This document shows positions 35,013 to 46,107 of a stretch of 64,000 bases of DNA, one piece after another. The notes under the pieces were generated by a model, which saw nothing but the letters and a program-made list of their open reading frames with translations, made no database searches and was not told the origin of the DNA. Each line of letters begins with the position of its first letter. Within the stretch, counting starts at the first letter, position 1. Source of the DNA: Parus major (Eukaryota > Chordata > Aves > Passeriformes > Paridae); assembly GCF_001522545.3 (NCBI RefSeq), contig NC_031770.1, positions 109,569,725-109,633,724 on the forward strand. The letters run 5' to 3'. Position numbers and translations under genes: made by a program.

Positions 35013-38000
35013 CAGAGGCTCAAAATATCACATACTAAGTTGTTGGCTCTGAAATATTCAGCAGATTTCTAAGTCAATGTGGACCTGCAGAGCCACAACC
35101 ATCTTTATTTCATTTCTCTATCAAACTTGCATCCACACCTTGCCTTTTGCTGAGCACTGCCAGCCCAAGTAATCTGCTATTAAATTATTAAAAAAAATAA
35201 TCATAAAGAACATGGGCAGCATATTCTTGAAAACCCTCTGTGTCCAAGTGTCTTTCTTACTTATTTAATGCAAAAATGAGCTATAAATAACAATAATCTG
35301 CACAGAAAAGGTTTTTTGACATCAGTTATCCCATATCCACTCAGCCACAACACACACCAGCCCACACATCTCCATGAGAGGTAACTTCTGAATCTTCCCA
35401 CCCACACCACACTGCAGCTAAGGAAGAAAAACAGCCAAACAACTTGAAAATGGTTTTGCTGACCTGTTCACTGAGCCAGGCAATGAATTCAGGTGTCTAA
35501 CTTCAGGCATTCAGCTCAGCTGGTTGTTCCCCATCTTCACCCCACTAAAAGAAATTTCAAAGCTGTTAATAAATAAATGAACAAACATGTAAAAAAAGTT
35601 CTTTCTGTGCATCATCCACAAGGCTGCTATTTTTTGCTGGATGGATGGGGAGGAAAGGGCATGGATGCAGCAGAATGAGGAGTGGCATCAGCCTGTTCAA
35701 AGCATTTTGGATCTCTGTTAAGGACAGAAAAATGCAACGAAGCACAACTTCATTTTTTCCATCAAAGTCGTTTGGAAAACCCAGACATACAAAAGGCTCC
35801 TGAGTCCATCTAGGTGCTTTAGTAAAGTCAGGTAAAAAGACAAACTGTTCCAAGGGTGGTGAGGCCCTGACACAGGGTGCCCAGAGAAGCTGTGGCTGCC
35901 CCTGGATCCCTGGAAGTGTCCAAAACCAGGCTGGACAGGGCTTGGAGCAACCTGAGACAGTGGGAGGTGCCCCTGCCCATGGCAGGGGGTTGGAATGAGA
36001 TGGGCTTTAAGGTCCTTTCCAATCCAAACCATTCCATAATTCTATCCCCTGGGTCCCCTTTCACTCCAGATACACAAATAATTCATTCTGGGCAAGGACT
36101 GTGTCACCCCTGGCAGTCCATGGATCTTAACCACCAAGATGCCCCATTTCAGTCCTAAACCCATGAGGGTTTGTGAGCATTTGATGTAAACTCTTCCCAG
36201 TTTTACCTGGGAATGAGTCAACAGGGGATTTTTAACACCTCATATCTCACTGCACACGTCCCCTCCACACCACCTGGGTTTGCTCAGCACCACATCAATG
36301 CAAAGGAAACCTGCAGAGCACAGCACAGAGCACTGGAACCTCCAACAGTGGGCAGAGCAAGCCCCAAAATAAAAAGAAAACCCTGGAGAATCGGGATGTA
36401 TGTGGAAATAGTCCCACAACTTAAAAAGTAAAAGATATTTCAGCCTACTGTCTGGTCAAGTACCCCAGAGAAATCCTGTCAAAAATATGAGTGGGGAAAA
36501 AGTGAATATTTTCCTCGAAAACATGAGGAAAATAAAATGTGCAAAACAAGACAGAAACTAAAATTTAGCTTCTTGATGTGATGTCCCCTCTTGGTAAGCA
36601 TCCTTTGTGTTAGGGTAGCTTGGCAAAGGATATCCTCCCCATCTTCTGTTCCTCCTGCATTTCAGCAATTATTAATCCCAGATATTACAGCCAGAGATTT
36701 CTTACACTGCCATAAATGAGAAATAATAGAAAACACCAACAACCATTAAAAGAAAAAGGACTTTTGAATAGTCAAAGCTCATAATTATGTTTGATGATCA
36801 TCTGGAATGAACCATCTTCCATCAATAAGGACCAGTTTCTTTCTCTGTTCAGTTATCTTATAAAAAGAACAAAAAATGTTTTGTTTCTGGTGAATTTATG
36901 AAGTACTTTGGTCCACCAAGAATGTTTTGGAAAGTAAGAAATAGCACAGAATGTTGAAATTGCTGTTGTTCAGCTTTCTCTGCCATGGAATGAGCACAGC
37001 AGGACAATCTCACTCCTTCCTTTTCCAAACTTTTTAAGACAAGAGCATCCATAAGATTTAACCTGGCACAGCAGGAATGGAGGGGAGTGTGGACAGCAGT
37101 ATTTTCATATGTCACACTCAGTGATTGTCTATCACCTTCTCTCATTTTCCTTCATCACTGCAAATGTGATTTTTTACACTAATTAAAAAAAACACACTCT
37201 TCCATTGACTTTTATTAGCCAAACAATTATGATATAACCAGGATCAAAAATTACTAAATTCAGGAAAGAAATAATTCTTAGAAATTACCAAGCTCCCCTG
37301 TCTTCAGAAAGTACAAAAATTGATCCAATTTCTGTCTACTTGAGCCCTAAAGTGCAAACCACTTTGGAAAGAGCCTTCAGCAATTCTGCACTGAGCAAAG
37401 CCCCTGCTCACAGTAAATAAACACAAGGGTGCAAATCAAATCCACCTTCAGAGCATGCTGCAGAGTATTTATGGGTGTGAAATAAAGTGCAATTTTATTG
37501 GGCATTAATTGACACAACTGTCAGTTTTCAGGAAGTGCTGAATTCATCCCAGAAGGCAGTTTTCCTCATATGAAAAAAAAAAATAATATATATATATATG
37601 CTGGTATATTTACATTGAAAAGATTCAAAACAGAAGACTTCTGTAAACTTGATATAATCCACTTCATCATTTCAGTCTTTCAAAAGCAGACACTGACCAC
37701 ACAAAATGCTTTGGGCATCATTATCAAGGAGGATCTCTGGTGATTACTGAGCACTCTAAGAGCATCACTGTTCTCCCCTCTCTCTTCATAATTATTTCCT
37801 GAGAGGACCAAGACCCACCTCTTGACCCACTACCATTGATCTGCTCTTCCACCAGCTACACCAGGTTCTCTCAGGGTATGAGACCATTTAATCCAGTTTA
37901 AAACCTCATTTATTCTCCCCTGAAGGAACAGAGGTCTCATGCAAACATGCAGAAAGGCTCTGCCAATCTTCACTTTTCTGCAAAACAAAGAAAATAGGAC

Positions 38001-38690
38001 AGACAAGCAATCATCCTGATTAACATTCTGATTAGCATTCACCCCCATCACCTGATTAACTTTGCCCAATGCAACTTTATATGGTAAATGCTTGAATCCT
38101 TTGCAAACCAACTTCAGGCTGGGATGATGAGACATTTGGGTACTTTGCCTTCCGTCTTTCTCACATAAGCTGCTTATCAGCCATCAGATGTTGTGCACCA
38201 CAGAAGCCCTGTGATATCTGGCACCTCCCTCACTGCTGCTGTGCCAAGGGAACCACCTGGGCTCAGGGCAGGCAGCAGAGGTGAGGGCAGAGGGGTCTGT
38301 CGCTGGAGGGATGCCATGAAGGTTTTTACAGGCTTTGGAAGCTGTAGGAAGCAGCAAGAGGATTTCCCTGGGGTGGAGGCACATTTCATTTTAGCATTTC
38401 AGTCTTCACAGTAAAAGAAAATAAAATAAAGGGAAATGTGAAAAAAGAGGCTAAATTCAGCTACTATAATGGAAGAGCTTTTAGCAATTCTTTAATTGAT
38501 TAAAGGGAAAACAGTTTGCTTGTATTTGCTCATGTCAGTCCTGTACATTTAAACAATCTTCCCACTGCTCAGTACAGGATGGCTTTCACAGGTAATGTGA
38601 ACAGCAATCAGAATATCAACCTCTCATCAGCCAGAACTTTTCTATCCTCCACAAGTTCATTGCTCTGACCTCATTTGTCTTTTTCCCACT
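35013..38690. other. Region between miR-133b and IL17A, no gene seen
   Basis: AT-rich sequence with one CR1 (35848-36046) and a short TA run (37588-37600). No exon-like or RNA-gene signal recognised. Confidence 0.55.
35848..36046 (+). mobile_element. CR1 LINE 3' fragment
   Basis: CAAGGGTGGTGAGGCCCTGA to CATTCCATAATTCTATC. Confidence 0.9.
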
Positions 38691-38692
38691 AA

Positions 38693-38950
38693 TCACAGAG
38701 TCACAGACTGGTTTAAGTTGGAAAAGACCTTTAAAGATCATCTTCTTCCACCCCTTGTCATGGGAAGGGACACCTTCCACTATTCCAGGTTGCTCCAAGA
38801 ACCTGGTTTTGGACATTTCCAGGGATCCAGGGACAGCCACAGCTTCTCTGGACACCCTGTGCCAGGACCTCACCACCATCACAGGGAACAATTTCTTCCT
38901 CATATCCCATCTAAACCTGCCCTCTGACAGTTTAAAATCATTTACCCTTG
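38693..38950 (-). mobile_element. CR1 LINE 3' fragment
   Basis: AATCACAGAGTCACAGACTG to ATATCCCATCTAAACCTGCC. Confidence 0.88.
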
Positions 38951-39674
38951 TCCCACCACTATCTGCCCATGCAAAAAGTTGTTCTCTCTTTTTTACAAGC
39001 CCCCCTCAAGCACTCAAATGCCACAGTCATTCAGAATTGCACATTGGTTGAAACAAAGGAGCACAATTCCTTTTCTAGCCCAGCTGGAAAAGCACAGCCA
39101 GTTCAGGCAGAGAAAAAGAATCAGGGATGGTCCATTCTGCCTGGCACACACCTCCTCACTTTGCCCTTGTACCCATGGCACCAGCAGGGAAGGATCAGGT
39201 CTGGTTAAGAGGCATCTTTCAGGTTAAAAGGGACATGGGGTTTTTGTCAGCCACCCGTGGTCCCCACCCCACCTTCACAAGGCCACATCTCTGAGGAGGA
39301 AACCTTCAGCAGTGCTTATTCTCTGAAATCCCTCCCTGGGATGGTTCTGGAAACTTCATTGCACTGTGGTCAGAATTTGCATATGATTGGAAAAGTGGTG
39401 AATTTGCATTAATTATTAAAAAAAATTAAAATAAAACTAGTCAAATTGAACCGCAGCAAGTGAAAGGGATCAAAAATTAGGATCCCACTGGTGCTTTTAC
39501 AACTCTCACCAAAACCACTCTGAGCCACTTATTCTGTAAAACTTTTGGATTCTGACACCTTCTTGCACACAAAATGTTGTGGCCAGGAGTGATTGCTCTG
39601 CAAGAAAAAAGCAGAAAAATAGAACTTCCCTTCTTAAAAAGAAATGGTTCTGGAAACATTCAAGATCATCTTGG

Positions 39675-39790
39675 AAGGGGCTGTGAACAAGCTGATGCAG
39701 TGGAAAATGCTGCTCATTGCAGGATGCTGGACTAGGTGACATTCAGAAGTTCTTTCCCACCCAAATTACTCTATGATTCTATGATTTTTT
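39675..39790 (+). mobile_element. CR1 LINE 3' fragment, divergent
   Basis: GGACTAGGTGACATTCAGAA and an ACTCTATGATTCTATGATT tail, a perfect CR1 octamer repeat. Confidence 0.7.
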
Positions 39791-40375
39791 GATTTCACAA
39801 TGAATGACCAAAATTTTCATATTTTACCTGGGAGCAGGAAAACGGCTACAATAAAAATGAATTTATTTCTGCAGGCTGCCCTATCAGACTTGCCTGGCAA
39901 CTCTGAGTTTAAGCTCTGGGATACAGGGATATACTGGTGAGAAAACAAATGTTTTAAATTTAATTTGGTTTGAAAGTGGTGGGTGGTGGAACACAAAGTA
40001 AGGGCTGGATTTTGGGTAAATAGCACTGACCTCTCAATGCTCCACAAATGCCCCTTTCCTAAAATGTAATTTTGTGGCTCATTTTCTTAAAGTCGACTTC
40101 CCAAATATTGAGTATCCATTAGATATGAGTTATGGAAGGACATTTCAACCACTGGCAGCAACCACAGCTGATGTCTGACTGTGATCTCCACTAGATGTGC
40201 TTGGAAAATTTAGGCACGAAGCAGAAGATCATTTCTATTGCAGCAGCTGGGAAGGGAAAATACAGGCTTTTTACTTATTCATTATTATATAATTATAATT
40301 ATATAATTAGCTTTTCTGCTGTGTCTCCTGTGTAAGAATCAAGGGGTGGGAGATTGGTGCAGTGACTTCCTAGAA

Positions 40376-40755
40376 TCAAGGAATGGTTTGGGTTAGAAGG
40401 GAGTTTTAAAGACCTTTAGATAACATCCAGTTACACCCCCTGCCATGGGCAGGGACACCTCCCACTATCCCAGGCTGCTCCAAGCCCTGTCCAGCCTGGC
40501 CTTGGACACTTCCAGGGATCCAGGGACAGCCACAGCTTCTCTGGGCACCCTGTGCCAGGGCCTGCCCACCCTCACAGCCAACAATTCCTTCCCAATATCC
40601 CATCCAGCCCTGCCCTCTGGCAGTGGGAAGCCATTCCCTGTGTCCTGTCCCTCCATCCCTTGTCCCCAGTCCCTCTCCAGCTCTCCTGGGGCCCCTTTAG
40701 GCCCTGAAAGGGGCTCTGAGGTCTCTCTGGATCCTTCTCCTCTCCAGGCTTGTGG
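40376..40755 (-). mobile_element. CR1 LINE 3' fragment
   Basis: GAATCAAGGAATGGTTTGGG to CTTCTCCTCTCCAGGC; inner end of the right arm, diverged from the left copy in its last ~150 bp. Confidence 0.9.
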
Positions 40756-40814
40756 TGGAGGATCTTGACTGGGCACCAAGTGCTCTCCAAGCCGTTCTAT
40801 CATTCCCCTTTCCC

Positions 40815-41353
40815 AGCTGCACAGGGGAGAGAAAATAAGACGGGAAACAACTCCTGGGTTGAGATAAGGCAGTTTACAATAATAAAAACAAAAGTTTGTG
40901 CACAAACAGAGAGAAAAAAAGATAATTTTATCCTCTTCTTCTCATCAGTGAGTGATGTCTGGCCACTTCCTGAGAAGCAGGGCTTCAGCACTCAGAGCAG
41001 TTCCTCTGGAAGGCAAATATTGTAAATAACAAATGCACCCCCTTCCTCCTTTTCCTAGCTTTTATCTGAGCTGACACCCCTGGTATTGAATATCCCTTTA
41101 GCTAATTTGGGGAAGCTGTCTGGTTGTGTCCCCTCCCAGCATCCCGGCCACTCCCAGCCCCTGGATGAGGGGAATGGAGGGACAGAGCTGATGCTGTGCC
41201 AGCCCTGCCCAGCAGGAACACTGGGGTGTTTCTTTCACTTATCACCCTAACACTTAGGGTGTTCCCAACACCTTTCCAGCTCCCAGTGCAAAGCCCAGCA
41301 CTGGGAGAGCTGCTGTGGGAAAATGAGCTCCAGCTCAGCAAGACCCAGCACAG
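40815..41353 (+). mobile_element. Solo LTR (avian ERVL type) in the right arm
   Basis: Same element as 31866-32404 in the opposite orientation, essentially identical, so one insertion was copied with the arm rather than two separate insertions. No coding region remains. Confidence 0.7.
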
Positions 41354-41741
41354 GGCTGAGCACCCCCAGCTCTCCCAGCCTGGCTCCAGAGCAGAGGGGC
41401 TCCAGCCCTCCAAATATTTTCCTGGTCCTTCTCTGGATGTAACCAGTTTGAAGGGCATCTCTGAATGTGCCTGACCCAACCATCTGCTCACAGCACGATT
41501 TAATTAAATTAAACTAAAATTAAACATCACTGTTTAATCAGAGTGCTCAGAGCCTCGCTGCATCAAATTCTGAGTTCCTCACAGGTCACCCCTGAACTCA
41601 GGCTCAGTCTAACCCTAGACATGACCTCCACAAAGCAGAGTGGGTCATGCAGTACTTGAATGAAGAAGGGAGAGTTCTGCCCTATTTATAGGGATCAATA
41701 ATATGCACTCAAAAGGAAGAAAATACATTCTCTCCAGAAAG

Positions 41742-41778
41742 ATAAATAAATAAATAAATAAACAAATAAATAAATAGC
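41742..41778. repeat. (TAAA)n microsatellite, right arm
   Basis: Mirror copy of 31441-31477, with the same CAAA interruption. Confidence 0.93.
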
Positions 41779-41919
41779 AATCTTATTTTTCTGAGGCATC
41801 ATAAAATTAATTGATGGCAATTAAAAAAAAAATAAAAAAAAGCATAAAGTTCTCTTTTAACTGACAGCATGTCCAGTCAGGACTCTGGAGCTCCAGCACT
41901 TGGATGGTTTCTGTGGCCG

Positions 41920-42055
41920 CTCCATCCCTGGAAGTGTCCAAGGCCAGGCTGGACAGGGCTTGGAGTAACCTGGGATAGTGGGAGGTGTCCCTGCCCATGG
42001 CAGGGGGTGGAACAGGATGGACTTTAAGGTCCTTTCCCACCCAAACCCTTGGGTG
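41920..42055 (+). mobile_element. CR1 LINE 3' fragment, copied with MCM3 sequence
   Basis: CTGGAAGTGTCCAAGGCCAG to GGTCCTTTCCCACCCAAACC; partner of the CR1 at 62128-62305. Confidence 0.9.
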
Positions 42056-42216
42056 ACCTCTCCTCCCCCTCCAGACGGAAGAAGGCGCGCACAGAAGGCG
42101 AGGAGGGCTCCTACGACCCGTACGACTTCAGCGACGCCGAGGAGGAGATGCCACAGGGTGAGTCCCTGGGTTTGGTGACACCTGGCTCCTTGAGGGGGCT
42201 GTGGGTCTGCAGAGCC
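41931..42216 (+). repeat. Transplanted, inverted copy of an MCM3 intron-exon-intron segment
   Basis: Matches 61970-62255 in reverse orientation (paired coordinates sum to 104186). It includes part of a CR1, the 3' intron end, the whole 83-bp exon and about 59 bp of the next intron. Similarity stops exactly at 42216 after CAGAGCC. I see no differences across the exon and its immediate flanks; the CR1 part differs by about three bases. Both copies share an unusual CR1 variant, GGAGTAACCTGGG, which the inverted arms also carry. Direction MCM3-to-here is inferred because the functional exon is in MCM3. Confidence 0.92.
42075..42157 (+). pseudogene. Orphan copy of an MCM3 exon (acidic linker exon)
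   Basis: 83 bp identical, as far as I compared, to the MCM3 exon at 62029-62111, with the same CCCCTCCAG acceptor and G|GTGAGT donor. Encodes RKKARTEGEEGSYDPYDFSD then AEEEMPQ. It has no other MCM3 exon near it and lies about 2.3 kb before the IL17A start, on the IL17A strand. It cannot make a helicase, but the intact splice sites could allow exonisation into a plus-strand transcript. Confidence 0.88.
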
Positions 42217-42856
42217 ATGCTGTGATTCTAAAACACTCTTTGAAGTGTCGTCAAATGCCAACACATTCAGATTTGGGCACCTGAAGAATGTCAGCCGGAT
42301 AAAGTAATTAAATAGCAATTTACATTCAAGAAAGCTCTCACCAGAGCCAAGAGAAGGGGCAGGTTTCATTTCAAAAGGCTTTTGGTAATCTTTATTTTTT
42401 TTGTTTGTTTGTTTGCTTTTGGTTTTTGTTTCAGTAAGCCTTTTTTAGTCCCAGCTTCCAGATCTCTAGCTAAGAGAAAGCTTTGTGCCAGAATAAGGCA
42501 GATCCCGTGAGGGAACTTCTAATCTCATGGGGAAAATCATAGTAATCTTCTTTCTTTTTCTTTTTTTCTTCACTTCAGAGCATTAAGAATTATAAAATAA
42601 TTACTTGGAACTTGGAAAAAAACCCAGAAAATCAGAAATCAGAAATTCCAAGAGGCACATTTTCTCCTCAGACCTTCACATCTTGCCTCACAACTGCCAA
42701 CAAATGCATTCGTGCCTCGATATAAACCATGGAAAGATTTTATTTTTTTTGCCATTGCAATGTTGTGGTGCATCAGCCACGTACGAATGCTAAACTATTC
42801 ACCTTTCAACTACCCAGGTAACCCAAACCACTGACGCATTTAAGGTAGACAATTCA

Positions 42857-42949
42857 GGGTCAGGCTGGTTGAACCTGACCTTCCGCTGCCTTGTAGACTT
42901 TCAAAAACGTATTTTGCTTCTAAAATTGGCAATTTAACTGACCCACTTT
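42857..42949. promoter_or_regulatory. Candidate ROR response elements upstream of IL17A
   Basis: An inverted pair, GGGTCAGG (42857-42864) and CCTGACCT (42874-42881), is followed by TGACCCACTTT (42939-42949). On the minus strand that last one is AAAGTGGGTCA, a full match to the RORE consensus WAWNTRGGTCA. RORgamma-t drives IL17A in mammals through upstream elements. The site is about 1.4 kb before the TATA box. Motif match only. Confidence 0.4.
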
Positions 42950-43404
42950 GAAAGGATATTTCAGTAAAAGGCATTAGAGAAAACCCCTTCTGAGGAGACT
43001 GTTTCCTTTAACCTGCACACCTCTAACTTGAAGAGGGAAACTGAAGTATACATTTAATTTCAGAAACATCAGCATCTTTTAAAACAAGCGGATGTAGGTC
43101 ATGGGTATCCCAGAACCCGCAAACTAAATTCTACCCTTATTTGCATCCTCCTTTGGATGGCACAAGGTGAGTAAAATTTGGACTTAGGTATAAATACTAA
43201 GCAAATATAAAATTCTGTACCTTCTGCACATCTTTTTATTAAAACACTAAAATTAGACCTGGGAAAAGTTCTGATCAGCAGCTGGAGGATGTTACATTGA
43301 GTATGACTTTATGGGGCACATCTGGGCTACTCCTAACCCACTGTCAGAGCAAAATGATGGGAGTATTTCCTAAAAAAATAAACAGCAGAGAATAGACCTG
43401 ATGT

Positions 43405-43580
43405 TATAGAATCCTGGAATCATGGAATGGTTTGGGTGGGAAGGAACCTTGAATATAACCCAGTTCCAACCCTCTGCCATGGGCAGGAACACCTTCCACT
43501 ATCCCAGGGTGCTCCAAGCCCTGTCCAACCTGGCCTTGGACACTTCCAGGGATCCAGGGACAGCCACAGCTTCTCTGGGT
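43405..43580 (-). mobile_element. CR1 LINE 3' fragment
   Basis: AGAATCCTGGAATCATGGAA to CACAGCTTCTCTGGGTAA; about 0.9 kb before the IL17A TATA box. Confidence 0.9.
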
Positions 43581-44330
43581 AATGCGCATCTTGTGTCATT
43601 TTGCATCTCTTAGCCTTCCCAAAGTTTCTCTGGAGCCCCTCTGTCCTCTCCCTAACTTAGGAGCTGGGAGTTTAACTACATCCATCACACTTCCCAAACT
43701 CCTTTCCTTAGAAACAAAACACTGCCTCACAGCACAAGAGAAGGAAAATGAAAGCAAAATGAAAAGGTGGCAAGCTCAAAACAAAGCTCACTCTTTTTTT
43801 TCATCTCTGTGGACAGTGACTGACTTTTGGCAGCTCACTATCACCAAGCATTCTGATCATCACTGAGATATCACACCTGAGGTTTAACCATGAGTAAAAA
43901 TAGCCCAGCTCAGAGAAGAGGACATTGCTCCTCAGACATCAGGAAAAATTACAGCCCATGGGAAGAATATGAGAGCAATTTGGCAGTGGTCATCTGTCCA
44001 ACATCTGCCCAAATCTGGGGTGAAAAGACATCAGACTGACCAAGGAGGGAACAGATCCAAATGTGCCAGCGACATTTGGGTCTGATACCTATGGCATCCC
44101 AATTTAAAACTGAATAGCTGGCACCCACAGACTTGCAACATTTGTGGCTTTGTCACCATTGAGTGACATGGCTCAAGGAATGACATCATCTAAGATATAT
44201 CCTGTATTCCACCTGTGTTAATGGAACCTATACACATACACTTCTTAATTTAGGTTATGGTCAGAAACCACAGTTAAGGTTGGGGGGAAAAACACCTACT
44301 CCAAATCATTTAGCACAGCACAGAAACCCT

Positions 44331-44337
44331 TATAAAA
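44331..44337 (+). promoter_or_regulatory. IL17A: IL17A TATA box
   Basis: TATAAAA followed by GG, 81 bases before the ATG and in the right place for transcription starting near 44360, which gives a 5' UTR of about 55-60 bases. Confidence 0.8.
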
Positions 44338-44417
44338 GGTCCAGCAGCAGATGTGCCCAGACACCTTCACCTCAGCAGAGCCCAGCACAAGCATTAGAAG
44401 TAAGAGAAGGAAGGAAG

Positions 44418-44444
44418 ATGTCTCCAACTTTTTGCACTTCTCTG
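44418..44444 (+). CDS. IL17A: IL17A exon 1 (coding part)
   Basis: ATG to TCTG|GTAAGA; encodes MSPTFCTSL in phase 0. This ATG is the first after the TATA-positioned start and matches the nine-codon first exon of mammalian IL17A. Confidence 0.9.
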
Positions 44445-46107
44445 GTAAGAACTTGAATTATGACTTTATTTTTCCCCAATTCGACAGAGACATATTTAAA
44501 TTATAATAGATGGAATAGGAATCTGCACTCACCTTTAAAATGCTACTTTAAATCATTAATAATTAAAAATAACTAAAATGTGAAAATGCTGGTGGGGCAG
44601 CAATGAGACCGTACATCAGTGACATGGGCTCCCACAACGTTCTGTGAGGCAAGAAATACATTCAAAATTCAACTTTAGAGTGTCTTTCTTTTTATTATAC
44701 CCTTTCTACTATCTTCTGCATTATATTATTTTCTATAATTTAACATTACAGCCAGATTACAACTGGGTATATACATAACTGTCAGCACTGCGAGAATCAA
44801 TTAACGGGAATAAAAGTGGATGTGACACACGGCATATTTTTCCATATTTTTCCATAATTACTCCAGCCTGAAGTAGGGGTTTCAACCACCAGTGAGGCTG
44901 ACTGTGGATGAATTTCACACCTGTCTTAAATGTACAAATCTCTCCAGCTCAGACCCCTGCTCCTCGTGCTGCTGGCCGTGCTGTCAGCCAGCAGTCCTGC
45001 CCATGGGAAGGTGATCAAACCTGGGCTCAAGCCAGAGAATCTCTTCAAGCAAGCATCTGCTGGATGCCCGACCCAAAAAGACTCAAATTTCCCCCAAACT
45101 GTGAGAGTCAACCTCAGCATCAGCAACACGAACCAGGACACCAAAGCCAGCCTGGACATCAGCAGCCGCTCTCTGGCTCCGTGGGATTACAGGTATGATC
45201 CCCAGCCCTATGGCCTGGAAAAACACTGGGTGCCCCTAGCCAAGAAAAATCCTTCAATCTCTATTTTCAGTGCTTCACAGCTGAGAGATTTTGGAAATAT
45301 GAGGGTATCCACAGTCCCTGTGATCCTCTTTGAAAGAGAACCAGTGCAGAAAGCAGCACAAAAGAAACACGTGGCCTAGGCAATATGCAGAAGGCAAAGC
45401 AAATGGCTTTTAAAATTAAATTAATTAATTTTTATACTAGGGCAAGCTTTATCTTCAAAAGCATTCTTTACCTAAAACATCATTAAAAAAAAATACATCA
45501 GAGGGTTAATATTGCACCAAATTTAGTGGTGGTTCAACACCAACATGTCATGTTTTGGGGAGGAACTGAAGGTTTTGGGGTCTGTTAGTTGGAGTGACAT
45601 GTTGGGGAGCTCAAATCATTTCTGATCAAAGTCAGTGCCTGCTTGAAGCAAGTCCTTTGCAAAGGCAGTTGCATGCAGCCATACATTTAAAAATATCCAG
45701 TATTTAGTGAATTACATTTTATTTCGGAAAAACCTACTCTTTTGGGGAATCTGCTGTCCCTCCATGGGCAATACACCCCAAGATGCACAGGTTCCCAAGC
45801 AGGGAGCCCATAGTCTTCCAGACCATCATGCCTGTGGATTCAAACACCCCCTTCCCTGCCAACCCCCAGGATTGACGAGGACCACGACCGCTTCCCGCGG
45901 CTGATCGCGGACGCCGAGTGCCGCCACTCCCGGTGCGTGAACCCCGAGGGGCAGCTGGACCACAGCCTCAACTCCGTCCCCATCAGGCAGGAGATCCTGG
46001 TCCTGCGCAGGGAGCAGAGGGGCTGCCAGCAATCCTACAGGCTGGAGAAGAAAACCATCACGGTGGGCTGCACGTGTGTCACCCCCCTGGTCCAGCACCA
46101 GGCCTGA
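44418..46107 (+). CDS. IL17A: IL17A, interleukin-17A cytokine
   Basis: Secreted pro-inflammatory cytokine that acts as a disulphide-linked homodimer, or as a heterodimer with IL-17F, on IL-17RA/RC. Three coding exons: 44418-44444 (27 bp, nine codons, as in human), 44948-45192 (245 bp) and 45870-46107 (238 bp, stop TGA). They join to 169 residues. The signal peptide crosses the first junction (MSPTFCTSL then LRPLLLVLLAVLSAS) and probably ends at PAHG. The mature chain has the family marks SLAPWDYR, FPR.IADAEC, NSVP..QEILVLRRE and VGCTCVTP, and six cysteines (AGC, AEC, SRC, RGC, VGC, TC) for the cystine-knot fold. NLS is a glycosylation sequon. A TATA box precedes it and an AU-rich 3' UTR follows. 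It converges on IL17F. The A versus F label rests on synteny and first-exon form. Confidence 0.95.
44948..45192 (+). CDS. IL17A: IL17A exon 2
   Basis: Acceptor AATCTCTCCAG, donor AG|GTATGA. Carries the hydrophobic core of the signal peptide and the N-terminal half of the mature cytokine up to SLAPWDYR, where IL-17 genes are conventionally split. Confidence 0.95.
45870..46107 (+). CDS. IL17A: IL17A exon 3
   Basis: Acceptor AACCCCCAG; starts with one base completing Arg, then IDEDHDRFPRLIADAEC. Ends VGCTCVTPLVQHQA and TGA. Same 238-bp length as exon 3 of IL17F in this window. Confidence 0.96.

Larger units (their letters stand above)
40504..42009 (-). repeat. Right arm of the ~1.5 kb inverted repeat
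   Basis: Inverted partner of 31210-32715. The arms enclose about 7.8 kb with miR-133b inside. At its outer end this arm continues into sequence copied from MCM3 (to 42216), whereas the left arm stops at the N. Confidence 0.93.
42217..44330. other. IL17A upstream region
   Basis: Non-coding sequence before the IL17A promoter. It holds one CR1 fragment and nuclear-receptor half-sites at 42857-42949, listed separately. RUNX-type AACCACAG occurs near 44268. No exon beyond the MCM3 exon copy is evident. Confidence 0.6.
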
